From Diaporthe sp. PMI_573 (Eukaryota; Ascomycota; Sordariomycetes; Diaporthales; Diaporthaceae), in assembly GCA_021399435.1 (NCBI GenBank), contig JAJTUP010000063.1, positions 124,001 to 188,000 on the forward strand: 64,000 nucleotides of DNA, in the 5' to 3' direction. The translations under genes and the position numbers were made by a program. Below, piece after piece: positions 24,715 to 37,000 of this stretch (position 1 is its first letter; the number at the start of each line of letters is the position of its first letter). The notes under the pieces are model-generated. The model saw nothing but the letters and a program-made list of their open reading frames with translations. It did no database searches and had not been told where the DNA came from.

Positions 24715-26211
24715 ATTTGGTTGCTGGTCGGCTGACAGTCCAGAGCGCGGCCGGGGGCTATACCATGTCTAAGGGATGGGATGCTGACTGCCTCGGGGAA
24801 CAATGGATCGGTAATGGAAGCGCGGGCGTGTGTCTCGAGTAAGTGTCTCGTATGGTATGGTCGAATCTAGCTAGACAATGCTTTCAAAGAGAACAAACAG
24901 ACTGGATAAGCAAGAGAAGAAGCGACCTCGTGTGTATTCGATCGCGAGTTAAACGAGTCCGCCTGCTGAAGATAAAAAGAGAAGAGCGAACTGTGGTCAG
25001 ACGGCGGGATCATGTGCGACGCCAGAGAATTTCGAACGTGTGTAGTTTTGGTTTCTTACTGCAGTTAGTCAGGGCAGCATCGAAGACATACTGGATGGTT
25101 CCGCCGTTCACAAGACGTTCAGGGGACCAGCGAAAGATGACGTCGGCTCTTCTGTTGGGGAAACGCTAACTGGGTAGGGAAGGGAAGGGAGAGAAGCAGC
25201 GGATGAGCCCACTGTGGAATGGGGTTCGGTTCGCACCTGCTGCAACCTTGCAACGCCCATTAATTCTTATTTCTGCAGCAACTTCGGCTGGCCTTACCGA
25301 GGCTGGGGCGGGTCTAAATCGGGAGAGTGAGTTTCCCTTCTCTTCCTTGCACGCATCACCGTTGCCGAGCCATCTGCTTCTGGAATGGTCCATAGAAGGG
25401 GCAGGAGATGATAAGCAGACCCAGCCCCAAACTCTCCTGATGCTCGCCTCGAGTATCACGAGCTCCCATGGCAACAGACCTCGGGACGACTGCTGGTATT
25501 ACTGGAATTTCCCAACAATTTTCTTCCTCCATCCTTGCATCCATTTATTTCGTCTTTGATAATCGAGAACACCCAGGCGGTCTCGTCTGTTTCCTCATCT
25601 CCTCCTCCTTGCATATGCTCATGTTGCTTGGGCATCACCACGGAAACATATCCTGCATTGTATGAATGCACGCAGAATACACATTTAGATGCATGGAGCG
25701 CATAAAACACATCCTCTATCGGTAAATCCTTTTCAATTAGAGCAAAATGAGCATGTATAACGCCATGCGGCCAGTGGTAGTTTCTCCCCCTTCACATAAC
25801 ATGTATAAAAAACACACACACCAAGATAGGAATCCTTGTCGTCATCCTTCCATCTTTCCTCTGCGGCACCGTTTTCCGCCCATATGTCTTTTCTTTTCCC
25901 TGCCGCCGTCCGTGTATCCATCACTTTCGTCATCGTATTTGGCTGCAGTGGAGAATGGATACCCAAGTGAGAGGAACGAGCTCATCTAAGTCATGTGCAT
26001 GTGTGTGTCCGTGAAGCTGTGTGATTCCGTCACACACAGCCTGCGCAAGTCTTTCGCCTGCTCTATCTTGCGCACCGCAAAGCCTGGATGGAGGTGAGAT
26101 AACCCGGCCGAGATAAGAAGACCAGACACAAAAAACTTGCCATCCTCCCCCGTAACTTCTCGTCCTCTCACGGGTACTCTCTCAACCGTGCCGGGCCAAA
26201 CTACGCTCAGA
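24715..26211. other. intergenic region, lipase promoter/SAR1 3' end
   Basis: About 1.5 kb that should contain the lipase promoter on one side and the SAR1 3' untranslated region on the other. Short open frames have no motifs. No repeats or RNA genes are seen. Confidence 0.5.
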
Positions 26212-27276
26212 TCAGACGTACTGGCTCAGCCACCTGATGCCCTCGCCGTAGCCCTGGCGCATGACGACCGAGCACATGAACACCTCGACGGGCCGGATGC
26301 CCTCGAGCGGGACCTTGCCCTTGCCCGTGGTCTGGTACATGCCCAGCTGGTGGCGGAGCTCGTCCTCGGACACGGCATCCGGGTGGTCGATCTTGTTGCC
26401 CAGGATCACAAAGGGCACCTTGGACAGCTCCTCCATCTGCAGGAGCGCGTCGAGCTCCGCCTTGGCCTCCACGAACCGCTCGTGGTCCTTGGCGTCCACC
26501 AGGAACACGATCCCGTTCACCTCGGGGAAGTAGTCCCTCCACAGGCGTCGCGCTGTGGTTTTCATCTTGTTAGTGACCAGTACGGAACCCTTGGGTTGGA
26601 GGGAATTCGTTTCCTCGGCGTGTTCGGAAACGATACTCGCTGGCTTGCTGGGTGGACGGGTGTGTAGGAATCGTTGCTGCGCGTACCTTGCTGGTGACCT
26701 CCGAGGTCAAAAGTCGTAAACCTCACATTGCCGATCGCGAGTTCCTCAGAAGCTGTGTTCCTCACGTCAGCACGCCTGGTCCTGCGAACACAAGAGACAC
26801 CCTGCTCTTCGACTGTGCGGATACTCACTTGGGTGGAGCGTAGGCTGGAGGATGGCAACCCGGTCGTTCTGTATACACAAGTCTCGTCAGCTCTCTGCCG
26901 GTCGTTCCTCTCTTCCGCTCCCTGCCTTCCTTATTCGCCCAGGGAGATGATAGACGGGCATGAGACGCGATGAGCCGGCAGGTCGCACTCCGAACCTGTT
27001 GTCCCGCCTACACCGTTCATCATCTCCGGGGTGCGTGTGGGTCGGTAGGTGGGTGGCAGCTTGGTGACGCACCTTCAGCATGTGCAGCAGAGTCGTCTTT
27101 CCGGCGTTGTCGAGACCGAGGAACAGCAGCTTGGCGTGCTTGTTAAGCAGGCCGAGCGACGAGAGGACGTCGTAGACTGCAGGGGAAAAAACACAATATC
27201 CGTGTCAGCCAGCGGGCCCGGGGCGGCGAGGACGAGGACATGTGGGAAGCAACATACACCAGTTGATAATCCACAT
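26212..27276 (-). CDS. SAR1: COPII small GTPase Sar1
   Basis: Five exons, 27276-27258, 27176-27073, 26868-26829, 26752-26687 and 26552-26212, give 189 residues, the normal family length. Sar1 on the ER membrane recruits Sec23/24 and Sec13/31 to bud COPII vesicles. The first exon is only 19 nt (MWIINWF). P-loop GLDNAGKTT is at 27-35, the switch-1 threonine region QPTLHPTSEEL at about 49-59, DLGGHQQ (G3) at 70-76 and NKID (G4) at 129-132; the C-terminus WLSQYV is characteristic. All splice phases agree with the family sequence. An ATG at 26565 is inside intron 4 and not a start. Together with BET5 it makes two early secretory pathway genes in this window. Confidence 0.97.
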
Positions 27277-28761
27277 CTTGGCCGACGATGTGAGGCTGTC
27301 TCTTTCTTATCGTCGATGTTGTTGTAGGGACTGGTACAAGGGGCAACAGCGGCGTGGTCGGGTGTGTGGGGGGGGAGAGGTTGTGTTGGTTGGTGGCGTG
27401 GGAGGAAGAAGTGTCTCGGGCAAGGGACTGTGAATGCAATCCGTGTTCGTTTGGTCGCTTTCGGGCTTGATGACAGCAGATTCAGCCCGGTCCAGGCCAG
27501 CCAGGACTGCGTGCGGGCCCGTCTCGTCTAGCTGGCAGCAAGAGCGGGACCAGCCAATCAATGATTGGCCGGTCTGCTTACATAATACCCACCCATTGGC
27601 ACATGCTCCGGCCGGATGCTTTGCTCACTATGGTCTTCGTAGTTACAAGACTGTTTCCCACCAACAATTAATTGCTGGAATTGATACATCGAATGTAAGT
27701 CTTGCCTTGCAAGTATGTGTATGAAATTGAAAACAACGCTTGATTTATCTATACCTGGAATTATAACGATCTGAAAGGAGTGGGTGAAAGGGGGTGTGTG
27801 GCTGACGTGATGTAGACAGTGAACGTTACTGATGCGTGGGTGAAGTGTGTGAAATTGAAGACAGGTTGCTGATTAACACCCGTTCAGGACAGGAGTCACC
27901 ATAGCGGTGGCTACCTATGTGAAGTCAGCCAGCCAGACTGATCAAAATGCCACTTTGCTTCCAGACCGTCATCACTTGCCATCTGTCCTTTCCGGCGCGC
28001 ATGTAACGGCAACCTGTTCAGATCAACGTCGGAACTGACCAAGTCGCCACTTGAGCCGTGAAATCAAATGTTGTCAGCAGGCATAGCTAGCCTCCAGCTA
28101 ACCCTCACTGAATACCTGTCATCGTGGCTACAACGTCCGTGTCTCTCTCATATTAGGTGACACAATACATTTCAGGCTCACATAGACAGAGTTGCCAGGT
28201 GTTCGAATGTATGTAAATAGATATCGTGGACCAGGTCCATTTCCTATCTGCTCTCCCCAGATCCCGACCCGTCATCATACCTGATCTTCAGAAAACCCCC
28301 ACGCAATGCCAGTCACCAAGATGCATCAAAATTGAACAATGTCCAGCAAATGAGGTAAGAAAGCCCATAAACAATTTATGGCTCCTTTTCATGCTATATA
28401 TGCCTCAAGTCAAGGCAGATATATAGAACTGCTATGTACAGTGTGTGAAACAGAAAAGTCGGGACCCCACCCTCACTTAGCCTCCTGAGAAAATCCAAAT
28501 GTTGGGTATCCGTTGAGAGTGGACAAATGAAATCAGAAAAACCACCACTGCCTAAAATATAAACCGAAAGAATGATGATGCTGTCATGGCTCGTCAAAAA
28601 TGTTTTGCGCCAGATTTCCCCCCTTCCAATACCGGGAAGTTCCCCCCACACACCCCCCAGATGCATTTGCGCCGATGGTTTGGGTATGGATTGGTAAATG
28701 CTCAAAGAAAACAACGCCGTATACCCTCCTGTCCCGTCGTCTCCAATACCAATTTGAGGCC
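27277..28761. other. intergenic region, SAR1 promoter/DUF2457 3' end
   Basis: About 1.5 kb without supportable coding sequence. The half near SAR1 is G/T-rich, and the remainder has mixed composition. No RNA gene or repeat is recognised. Confidence 0.5.
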
Positions 28762-31050
28762 TTAGATGGATATGACATAGTTGCACTGGCCCATCTTTCC
28801 GGCCAGTGTCAAGCCGAGTTCTCGCATCCTCTCGGCTCCCTCTCCCGGCTGAGCCTTCTTCTCGGGGATCTGCCCCTTGCGGGCACGGTTGCAGTACTTC
28901 TGGTAGAACTTCTCCTTTCTGCGCTGGCGCTTGTGCTCCAGGCCCTTGACGATGTCGATGGCTCCCCGCACGTGAGCGTTGTCCCTGTTCACCGTGTTGG
29001 CTCTGGTCCTCCTGCCTGACTTGACGTGGGCTGGGAAGTAGGCACCGCGAGGAAGGGACTTGGTGTGGGTGAGTCCCGGTCGGGAAGCCATTGCCTTGAA
29101 GGCCAAGACGTTTTCGGCATGCGTGGGTGTCGCGCGTGGTGACCTTGGGCCATGGAACGGAGCGGGAGACTTGACACGCCTTGGCGATGCGCGATCAAAC
29201 AGGCGTCGAGGGGATCGACCACGGGCCTTGGGTGGGGGTGAACGGAGCCGCTTGGGTGGAGGGGACCGAAGTCGCTTTGGGGAGGCATTGTCGCCTCTCC
29301 TGTGGCGTCTGTCGGCGCGCTCCTCCTCGAGCTCCTCGAGTTCCCCGTGGAGCCACAGGTGGTCATCGCTGCCATGGCTAGGCTTGACGTCCTCGTCGTC
29401 GTCGTCTTCCGGCTCAGACGTAGGGAAGCTAGGGTCAATGTCCTGAGGAATGACGCGGAGCTTCTCCTGCTTCCGGGCAGCCAGTCGCGTCAGGTAAGCC
29501 TCCTCCAGCGGTCTGTCCTCGTCCATCGTACCACAGACAAAGTCAGTGCTGTCGGGCAGCTCCGGGGTCAAGGGGCGGCCGGTCAACCTGGACTGCGAGT
29601 GCTTGCCCCGGATGTGCCTTTTGGAGCCGGTCGAAGAGTCCGAGTGGTGATCGCCCAGAGACCAAGGTCGAAAGACTGGAGTAGACTCGGATCCTCGGGT
29701 CTGGCCTGGCTGCTGCACATTAAAGGTCCAGAGATGCAGCCCGTCGTTCTCCTCGTCATCGGACTCGGCGAATCCGTACTCCTCGTCGGTGTTGTAGCCA
29801 TCCGAGAGATCGTCGTCGGAGCCGTATCCTGACTGGTCGTCGTCCTCCATATCTTCCTCTTCGACAAGTTCGTCGTCGTCATCATCACCATTCTCCTCCT
29901 CATCGTCGTCCTCATCCTCGTCGAGAACCTCTCCGCCTTCCTCATCCTCTTCTTCTTGCTCGGCTTCCTCTTCTGCCTCCTTGCCCAGGCGACGGATGTC
30001 GTTCTCCTTCTTCAACAGGTCGTCCATGGTAAGTCTAGCCTTGGCAATGCACTTCTCCTGGCGGATCCAGTCCTCTTCGGTGGGGTGGTCACTGGCAAAC
30101 TCATGAAAGTGGCAAATTTCGCCTTGAAGGTCCCTCGAGTTTGCGGTGATGAATCTGGTCTTGCGAACAGCAACAAGACTCTGGGCGGACCTGCGAGGCG
30201 ATGGCCGGCCCCGGGCCGCGACAGGTGAGCGTGCCTTTCTGGTTGTTGTAGGTGACTTGGTTACAACGGTCGAGACGGAACCACTCTCCTCCTTCGGTAT
30301 GTCCAGGCGCTGCTTCTGTGGAGGAGTCTGCTTGGCGCCAGGGCGAGCCGGGCATGCGAACTTAATGCAAGTCTTCCTCGGCTGGACGGGTTGAGCGGGT
30401 GCAGGCGATGGAGCCACGGTTGGGGCGGGAACCACGGCCTTAGGTTTAGGCACTTCATCCTTGGGTTTCGCTGCGCAGGCGAATGAGATGCAGCGCTTCT
30501 TCGCAATGGCCTCCACGGCGGGGTCCTTGCGTGCTTCCGTAGGCTTCGTCGCTTGCTCGATCGCATGGTTCACGGGTGTGGGCCTTCTCGGTAGAGAGCC
30601 GATTATCTGTAGGCCGGACACGCCATGTTGCTTGTCCATGGGAAGAGGCGCGAAGCCAATACTCGGGAGGCGAGGGCTAGGAGTGTTGGTCCTCGCCGGA
30701 GTGCTCATCCCAGTGTCGCTCGTCAGATCAGCGGTTGAAGCCAGGGAGATCTGGCTAGTGATAGATCGTCGTCGGCGCGAGGGGGCGACAGGAGTGCTGT
30801 CGGGCGACTCGCCCTCAGAGGCGCTCTGCAGGGCCTGGGTCAGGAGTGAGGCGTGGTTCTCCTTGGCCTTGGCGACAGAGGCCCTTCTGAACTGTGGTGA
30901 TGCTTGGTAGTTGCTCGCCATGGTTGAATCTGGTGGCTCGTCGGCGTCGGCTGCCGCGTCCTCGTCGGCGACTGACTCGACGTTTGCGGAATGGGAGCTC
31001 CAGGCCAGCACGTTGGAGGTGGCGCTGCCGTGATCTGGATATCTCAACAT
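28762..31050 (-). CDS. DUF2457 family protein (fungal, acidic/low-complexity)
   Basis: A single exon of 762 residues starting at MLRYPDHGSATSNVLAWSS, the start I prefer; the frame is open further upstream to 31161, and ATG 30918 (MASNYQAS) is a shorter alternative. I recognise the order of segments from the fungal DUF2457 family (also annotated as extensin-domain protein): two Cys motifs of the type KRCISFACAAKPK and KTCIKFACPARPG, KTRFITANSRDLQGEICHFH, a long Glu/Asp run in the middle, then WTFNVQQPGQ and basic RSPPPKRLRSPPPK repeats. The function is not established. The high charge and SR/RSPPP repeats suggest a nuclear or RNA-associated protein, which is only inference. The 3' half ends with GLTLAGKMGQCNYVISI. 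Confidence 0.88.
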   Translation of the reverse strand: MLRYPDHGSATSNVLAWSSHSANVESVADEDAAADADEPPDSTMASNYQASPQFRRASVAKAKENHASLLTQALQSASEGESPDSTPVAPSRRRRSITSQISLASTADLTSDTGMSTPARTNTPSPRLPSIGFAPLPMDKQHGVSGLQIIGSLPRRPTPVNHAIEQATKPTEARKDPAVEAIAKKRCISFACAAKPKDEVPKPKAVVPAPTVAPSPAPAQPVQPRKTCIKFACPARPGAKQTPPQKQRLDIPKEESGSVSTVVTKSPTTTRKARSPVAARGRPSPRRSAQSLVAVRKTRFITANSRDLQGEICHFHEFASDHPTEEDWIRQEKCIAKARLTMDDLLKKENDIRRLGKEAEEEAEQEEEDEEGGEVLDEDEDDDEEENGDDDDDELVEEEDMEDDDQSGYGSDDDLSDGYNTDEEYGFAESDDEENDGLHLWTFNVQQPGQTRGSESTPVFRPWSLGDHHSDSSTGSKRHIRGKHSQSRLTGRPLTPELPDSTDFVCGTMDEDRPLEEAYLTRLAARKQEKLRVIPQDIDPSFPTSEPEDDDDEDVKPSHGSDDHLWLHGELEELEEERADRRHRRGDNASPKRLRSPPPKRLRSPPPKARGRSPRRLFDRASPRRVKSPAPFHGPRSPRATPTHAENVLAFKAMASRPGLTHTKSLPRGAYFPAHVKSGRRTRANTVNRDNAHVRGAIDIVKGLEHKRQRRKEKFYQKYCNRARKGQIPEKKAQPGEGAERMRELGLTLAGKMGQCNYVISI

Positions 31051-34000
31051 TATGAATAGTGGGTCGTTTGGGTTTCTGTATGTACGTAGATGCGTATGCC
31101 GAGGGCGGCGTGGGGTTGCAGTGGTGGAATATATGCAGGTGTGCGTCGGCTGGTGACGCAAGGCAGATCAATTCTCGAAACAGGTCGGTTGACTGGGTCG
31201 CGTCGAGCCGGTCAAGAGACGGGAGATCAGAGACCGGATAGGTGCGCGATCTGGAGATCCGAGATATCTGGTGGTAAGGTGCAGCCCTCCCGATCAGGTC
31301 CGAAGGTGGCCAAGGAGGTTGCGCGAAAAGGTGTCCCTAGGGACAGTGTTGCTATAAGCCCAGAAACATCGTGTGGTGGTGCAGAGCAGGTTGGTGTGGG
31401 GGTGAGGCGGGAGGATAAGCGGTTGGTGTTTTGAAAGTTCGGTTCCGTAGGTCGTGGCCCGGTGGAAAAGGGAGCAGGTCGAGGGCCGGTGTCTCGAGGT
31501 TGTTTTCAAATTCAAGGGACCGGGCAAGCGGCCTTGATTCTGCGGCGCAGGAGAGGCGCGGGCGAATCCTATGTGGTGGGAGTAAGATGACGTTGAAAGG
31601 CCAACACTAAGTTCAAGGTCGAGTGGCACAGAAGGTTCTGTCAACGTAACGCGCTGCGACCGGGTTCTTATGTGTGTGCGTGCGCTGGCTGGGACAACGC
31701 AACAGCAGCAAGTGATCAACGATCAACGAGCAGTGATCAGCAACCAAGCGGGATTGACGCTGTGGGTTTGTGTTTGTGAGTCGCCAGAAAAAGAATCTGG
31801 TCTGCGTGGGGTTTTGTATGTGAGTATTTGTGGTTTTTTTTGGTTTTTGTGTGGTGGGTTGCGAGGTGCAAAGGGCGAGTGTGAGAGAGAAGCACCGAGG
31901 GCGGAGGGAGGAATTTGGGGGAGGGCGAGCTAGATGTTATTTCTCGCGCCAATGAGTAAGGATGAGTGAGTGAGTGATTTGGGTGCAAGTGCATGCGCAG
32001 GTGCGGTCGCAAAGCAAGCGCAAGCAGGAGTGTGTCACCGTATGTGTAAGTGTGTTAGTGTAGTGCCGTTTATTAGTACTCGACCTGCATTGTGGCATTG
32101 GGGGCAAAAGCCATGGGGGTACAAGAGGCATGAGGCATGGACCACGGGCAGGCGCAGACCAGGTACACAGTCAGAAGGAAAGAGGCGCCCTGGGTCTCAG
32201 TCTCAGGGGCATGGCAAGTGCGCTTGTTGGGGGAAAAGAGAAAATCTTGCAAAAAGGGCGGCCCGTGTCCGTCCAAGGCCGGCTTGTCCAGGGCAGGCCA
32301 GCTACGGCAGTACCTACTGTGGTACTTATTACTGCACTGCGGTACGTACTCACCGACTGGCTGGAAACCGCGGGATACCTGCAACAACGTGGGAGGATGC
32401 ACGAGCTGGGAAGTAGCTTCGAGAGGCGAGTGGCCGAGTGGCCGAGTGACGACTAACGACTGACGGCTAACTGACTAACGGATTACCAAAAAGGACGGTT
32501 CCATGCCGGAAGCATCCAACTAACAAATCTGCTCCGTTTTGTGAAAACGGAGTCGTAGGTGCACCCGCCCTGTGCCTGCCTCCTTGTGGTTCCTGCGAGT
32601 CCTCCTGGCCCCCCCCAAACCCACTCACCACCAAGACTCGTGCTTTCCGCCGTGACAGCAGCCATTGGCCACAGGTGGGCACCACAGTAGTCCAACAACA
32701 ACAAGTGGTCCGTCACTTATCACAGCTCACATTCAATGCAGTCATAGTCTATAACCAGACATCTAAGATTCGCCTGCCTCTGTCTCGTGATGATGACGGC
32801 CATTGTCACATTCCATGGAAGAGGAATTATTTGTTGGCCCGGCACTACCTCGAGCCAATCGTCCGTCAAAATAAACAAATCTTGCATGACAGAAAAGATC
32901 CTCGTCGACCTTCGTTGAGGCATATTCTCTCAATCACCCAGGGTCCCCTTCCCGGGGGATTGGAACTTGTCCGAATAACATTAGGCTGACGGTTCCGTAA
33001 TGGGAGTAACACACAGAGAGAGAAAAAACCAAAGGGCCCCTTCATTGTGGGTTCGTGGGATCGATTTGGCTCGGCTCATCTCTTCGACATCTGAGCGTCC
33101 GCCTGAAAATAATCCACCATGTCGTGCTCTGGCTCACGGGCTCGAGACTGAACACTGCAGTACAGTCAGAACACCGGTCAGGGGAACTGTGTCAGCATCA
33201 GTAAGGCCTGCACGACTGCATAACGTCGCTCATCCCGAGCCCTATGGCAAGTTCCGCACGTGGTTGCACTGTGCTATTCCCTCCTCGTCCCTCCTCGTCG
33301 CGCTCCTCCGTCTTTCCCTCCCGCTGGCCGCCCCGACTACCGCCGTCTCTTCCACCAATCCCCACGAGTCTCTAGGGTCAACTACTAACTACCAACCAAC
33401 ACTACGACGGACGCATGGGGGTCCTTCATGTTCGAGGCTTGCAAGCTCATCCCGTAGCGCCATCCCCCTCTCAGTCTTTGTCGTACCGCCAGTTCTCACC
33501 GACACTTACCCGTCGAGCTAGGTCGGGTCCCTCTGTCCTGTAGCGCAAACCTGGTTTGTCGCGCTGCCAACAACCAACAAAATCTGGGTTTTGGGGTCTG
33601 GAGTCCGCCATGTGCTGCTGCATGTGTGTGCCAGCGCAGAGCCAGGGCTAACCAGACAGTGGACGACCACTCGCGAATCGCGGGAGCGGATCCCAAGTCA
33701 TGTGGCTCACCCTCAAAAGTCTATCCCAAACCCCTCGGCAGCGAGCTTCTTTGACTTCTGACGCGTGCGACGGGCTGAGTGCGTGCTGCTTGCTTGCGTG
33801 CTTGATGCGTGCTCCTTGTCAGTCAGTGACGGCGATCGCCATGCCCACACATCAGCTCACGCCACCTGCTGCCACCCGTAAACCCATCTGAAAAGCATTG
33901 ACAGATACGCTTCCCGGGCTCGCATTCGTGGCGAGCAAGAGCTCCAGTGGGGGCATCTCGGCCCTACAGAACGGTTACCTAAGAGTCCAAGACGGAGAGA

Positions 34001-37000
34001 GCAGCGGTGAGAGTCTGTGCACCCTCTCCTGCCCCTTCGGACCCCTCTCCTTCTCGTTAACAAAAGAAGAAATGTCGCCATTAAAAAATGGGCGGCTCAT
34101 CCGTGGTCGGTCCGGGGCGAGATCGTGTCCGCCCGCTGGCGAAATGGCACCCCCACCGCCTGCCTGCATGCGCGATGCTCCTACTACCTCAATATGCAGT
34201 ACCATGTCCTGACTGAGTTAAAGCTGCTTCGCCATATTGTCAGTCATCCGCTAAAGGAATGCAAGGCTGGCTGGCTGACGGTCAGCATTCGACATTTCCA
34301 CACATAATAGCGTCGTGCTGATGGCTGCGCACGAGGACACGAGCATGCCGAGTGCCCAGTCAGCTTAATCAACCAATGCATAGTACTGTCAGAGTGGTGA
34401 TGATTTTCTTCAGGCGCCGCCCCTTTCGAGTCAATACCAAGCCTTTCCTATGAGTCGTCGCCGGAAACGTCCAAGGGAGGAGGACGGGGCGTTGTCAATC
34501 ATCTTGAAAGGGTCAAGGCCGTTTTCAAACAGTCGCTCTTTTGCCATTTCTGGTGAAACATGGCACTGCAGCCACACACCGTCTGGTCTCTCTCTGCGCG
34601 TGGACAGCCCAAGTGTGCTTCTTAACCCCAGCGTGCCGGCACGTCGCAAGCCCGCGGGACCGTTTCTGCAGGCTACAGTACAACCAACACCGAGGCTAAA
34701 CTGCATCCTGACGGTCTTGCCTCGCCCAGAATTGATTGTCTCAGGGGCAGGACCGCTGGCGCGTCTTGGGAGAAACGCCTCCCGCAGGTCCCCTCCAGAC
34801 CCTGGAGCCTGAAGCCTTGTCGAAGAGAATGCTCCTTTGAGAAAGGGCCCTGACTCGGCCGTGGCTATACTGGTGAGACAGGAGTTCGCAGGAGAACTCT
34901 GACCTCATGCCTTCCAGCTACCAATTGGCCTTGCCGGTTCAGCTCTTACGGTTCGAGGCCGGCCTGTCGTGGGCTGTCTTGTCTCTCATGCAGCAGGCTC
35001 GATGGTTCAACCACTTTAATTAAATTAACTCTGCAGTGTAATCAGCACGACGGGTGCTTGCAGCGGACTCTTCTGGGCTTCCGTGAAACGATGGCCACGA
35101 GCAGCCTCCCACTCCTGAACAAAGCTCATATCCTTGCAGCCGCGTAGGTTCGGATCCTCTGTCGGCGGTCCACCGGACCCACAGATGCTACCACCCTAAG
35201 CTTCTGCAGAGTTGCACTTTTCCTTCGTGCCCCGGAGAATCGGAGCGATCCATTGTTTCGAGGAACAGGACAGTGAGGTGGCAGTCGGCCATTAATTATG
35301 GCTTCATCGACGACTCCTCACCGCAACCCAAGACCCAGCAGCATCCACTGGGAGCCCACCGACCGCTCTCTGGTCTGCGCCGCGCACCGGGGATTGAAGG
35401 ATGGTTTCGAAACCCCGTTCACAATTGCAGTATGTGCTACACAGTAGGTCTTGGTGGACGACCGCTGGCACATGTCAAAGCCGAGACCACTCCAACCAAC
35501 ACTACCTACTGTGTACTGGGCCACTGGGCGAACCCCCAAAGGCACGGGTCCAAGGCCCTGAGTCCCAGTCCCCAGGCACGATGAAATTGGGCGGCTAGCA
35601 GTGAAGATCCCCCAAGCCCTTCGCCAATCCTGTGATGAAATGTAGATCTGCACCGCTCATCACCGCTGCTCGACGTCGTCTTTCATGCAAGACGGATCTT
35701 GGTCCCGATCCAACCACCTATCCATCAATCTATCCCACCCACGCCCAGCCCTCGTCCTCAAACCATCTCAACCCCACGCCCGAGTCAAGCAGGCATGGAA
35801 CGTGTCTGCTGTCACTGTCAGGCCGTCTGCGGTCGCTTGGCTCCTGCACTGGACTCCGTAGCTGGGGACACACACACACACAGCAAATGACCCCGCATCC
35901 CGAGAGCGCGCGTGTTCGGCCATGGGATGACACTGACGCAGCAGCTCATCGCAACCGCGTTTCCAATCCTGCAGGCCTGGGTCCTCGTGCCCCCGTCCCT
36001 CCCACGCGGTGGGGAGTGTGGCCGGCGTGGGGTTTGGTGGCAACCGCGCCTACGAGATAATATCTCGGAAGCCGGGGACAGACCACTGGGAGGGGATGGA
36101 TAGGAGGAACTATGAACTCAATGCGGTCGCACCTGTGCTCCCCCAGCACGATGACGCCACGGCTGCATGAAAACCCGCTTGAATTGCTGCGCTGCGCTGC
36201 ACTGCGCTTCGCTTCACTGCGCGAGCGAACAAGCACTTGCGCTGGCGACGACCATTGCCTGGTTCTGTTCTCTCACCCCCGCTCCGCGCGTGGTGGGCTG
36301 CCTGCTGCACCCCATTCATGCACGTAACGTGGTTGTGCGTCACTGCGACCACTGTACCCGTCTAGACTATCTAATAGCGACATGTCTCAAGCCTGTGGCA
36401 GGGGGTCCGCGGCGAGGACAAGATTGGGTGCAGCATCAAGCAGGGTAGGGTAGGGTAGGACGGTTCAAGTTTATCCCTCGCAGATTTCAAGCTTTCGGCC
36501 TTCCCAACAGCGAAAAGTGCCGTTTCGGAGCGGCAGGTCGAAGGAAGAACTACTCGTCGAAACGGGGGGCCCGCGACGTTTTTCCCTGGGCCTCGCTGAC
36601 GAGCGCCGCCTTTGGTGCTAGGCGCCCGTCCGAACCTTGTCTTCGAAAAGTTGCTTCCCGAGGTCCGAAAGGGCGGGAAGGGAAGAAAGAAAGGAAGCCC
36701 CCCCTTCTCCCGTTTTCCAATTCGTGACAATGCCCTCAAAATTACCTAGGCCGCGTCCCATCTGTCCGGGTCTGGAAAGACAGGACCCCCCCCCCAACAA
36801 AGACGAGCAGCCGCGCTCTACAGGAATAGATTCACCGCACCGGTAGATGGGCCACCACCCAGCCCGGCGGGCGGGCCGACCTTGGCAGGGCTTTGTCTTC
36901 TTAGGAATCCTCCAAGCAAAGCCCAGCTTTCTCCGGACGACGTCCGGAGAAAAGAAAGGGCCAAGCCTCTTCACATGGTTTTGTTCCTTCCCATTTGTCT

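Noticed and set aside
36442..36460. Telomere-like GGGTA repeat
   Set aside because: Only three copies of a 5-bp unit, not the fungal TTAGGG repeat, and it lies inside the window.
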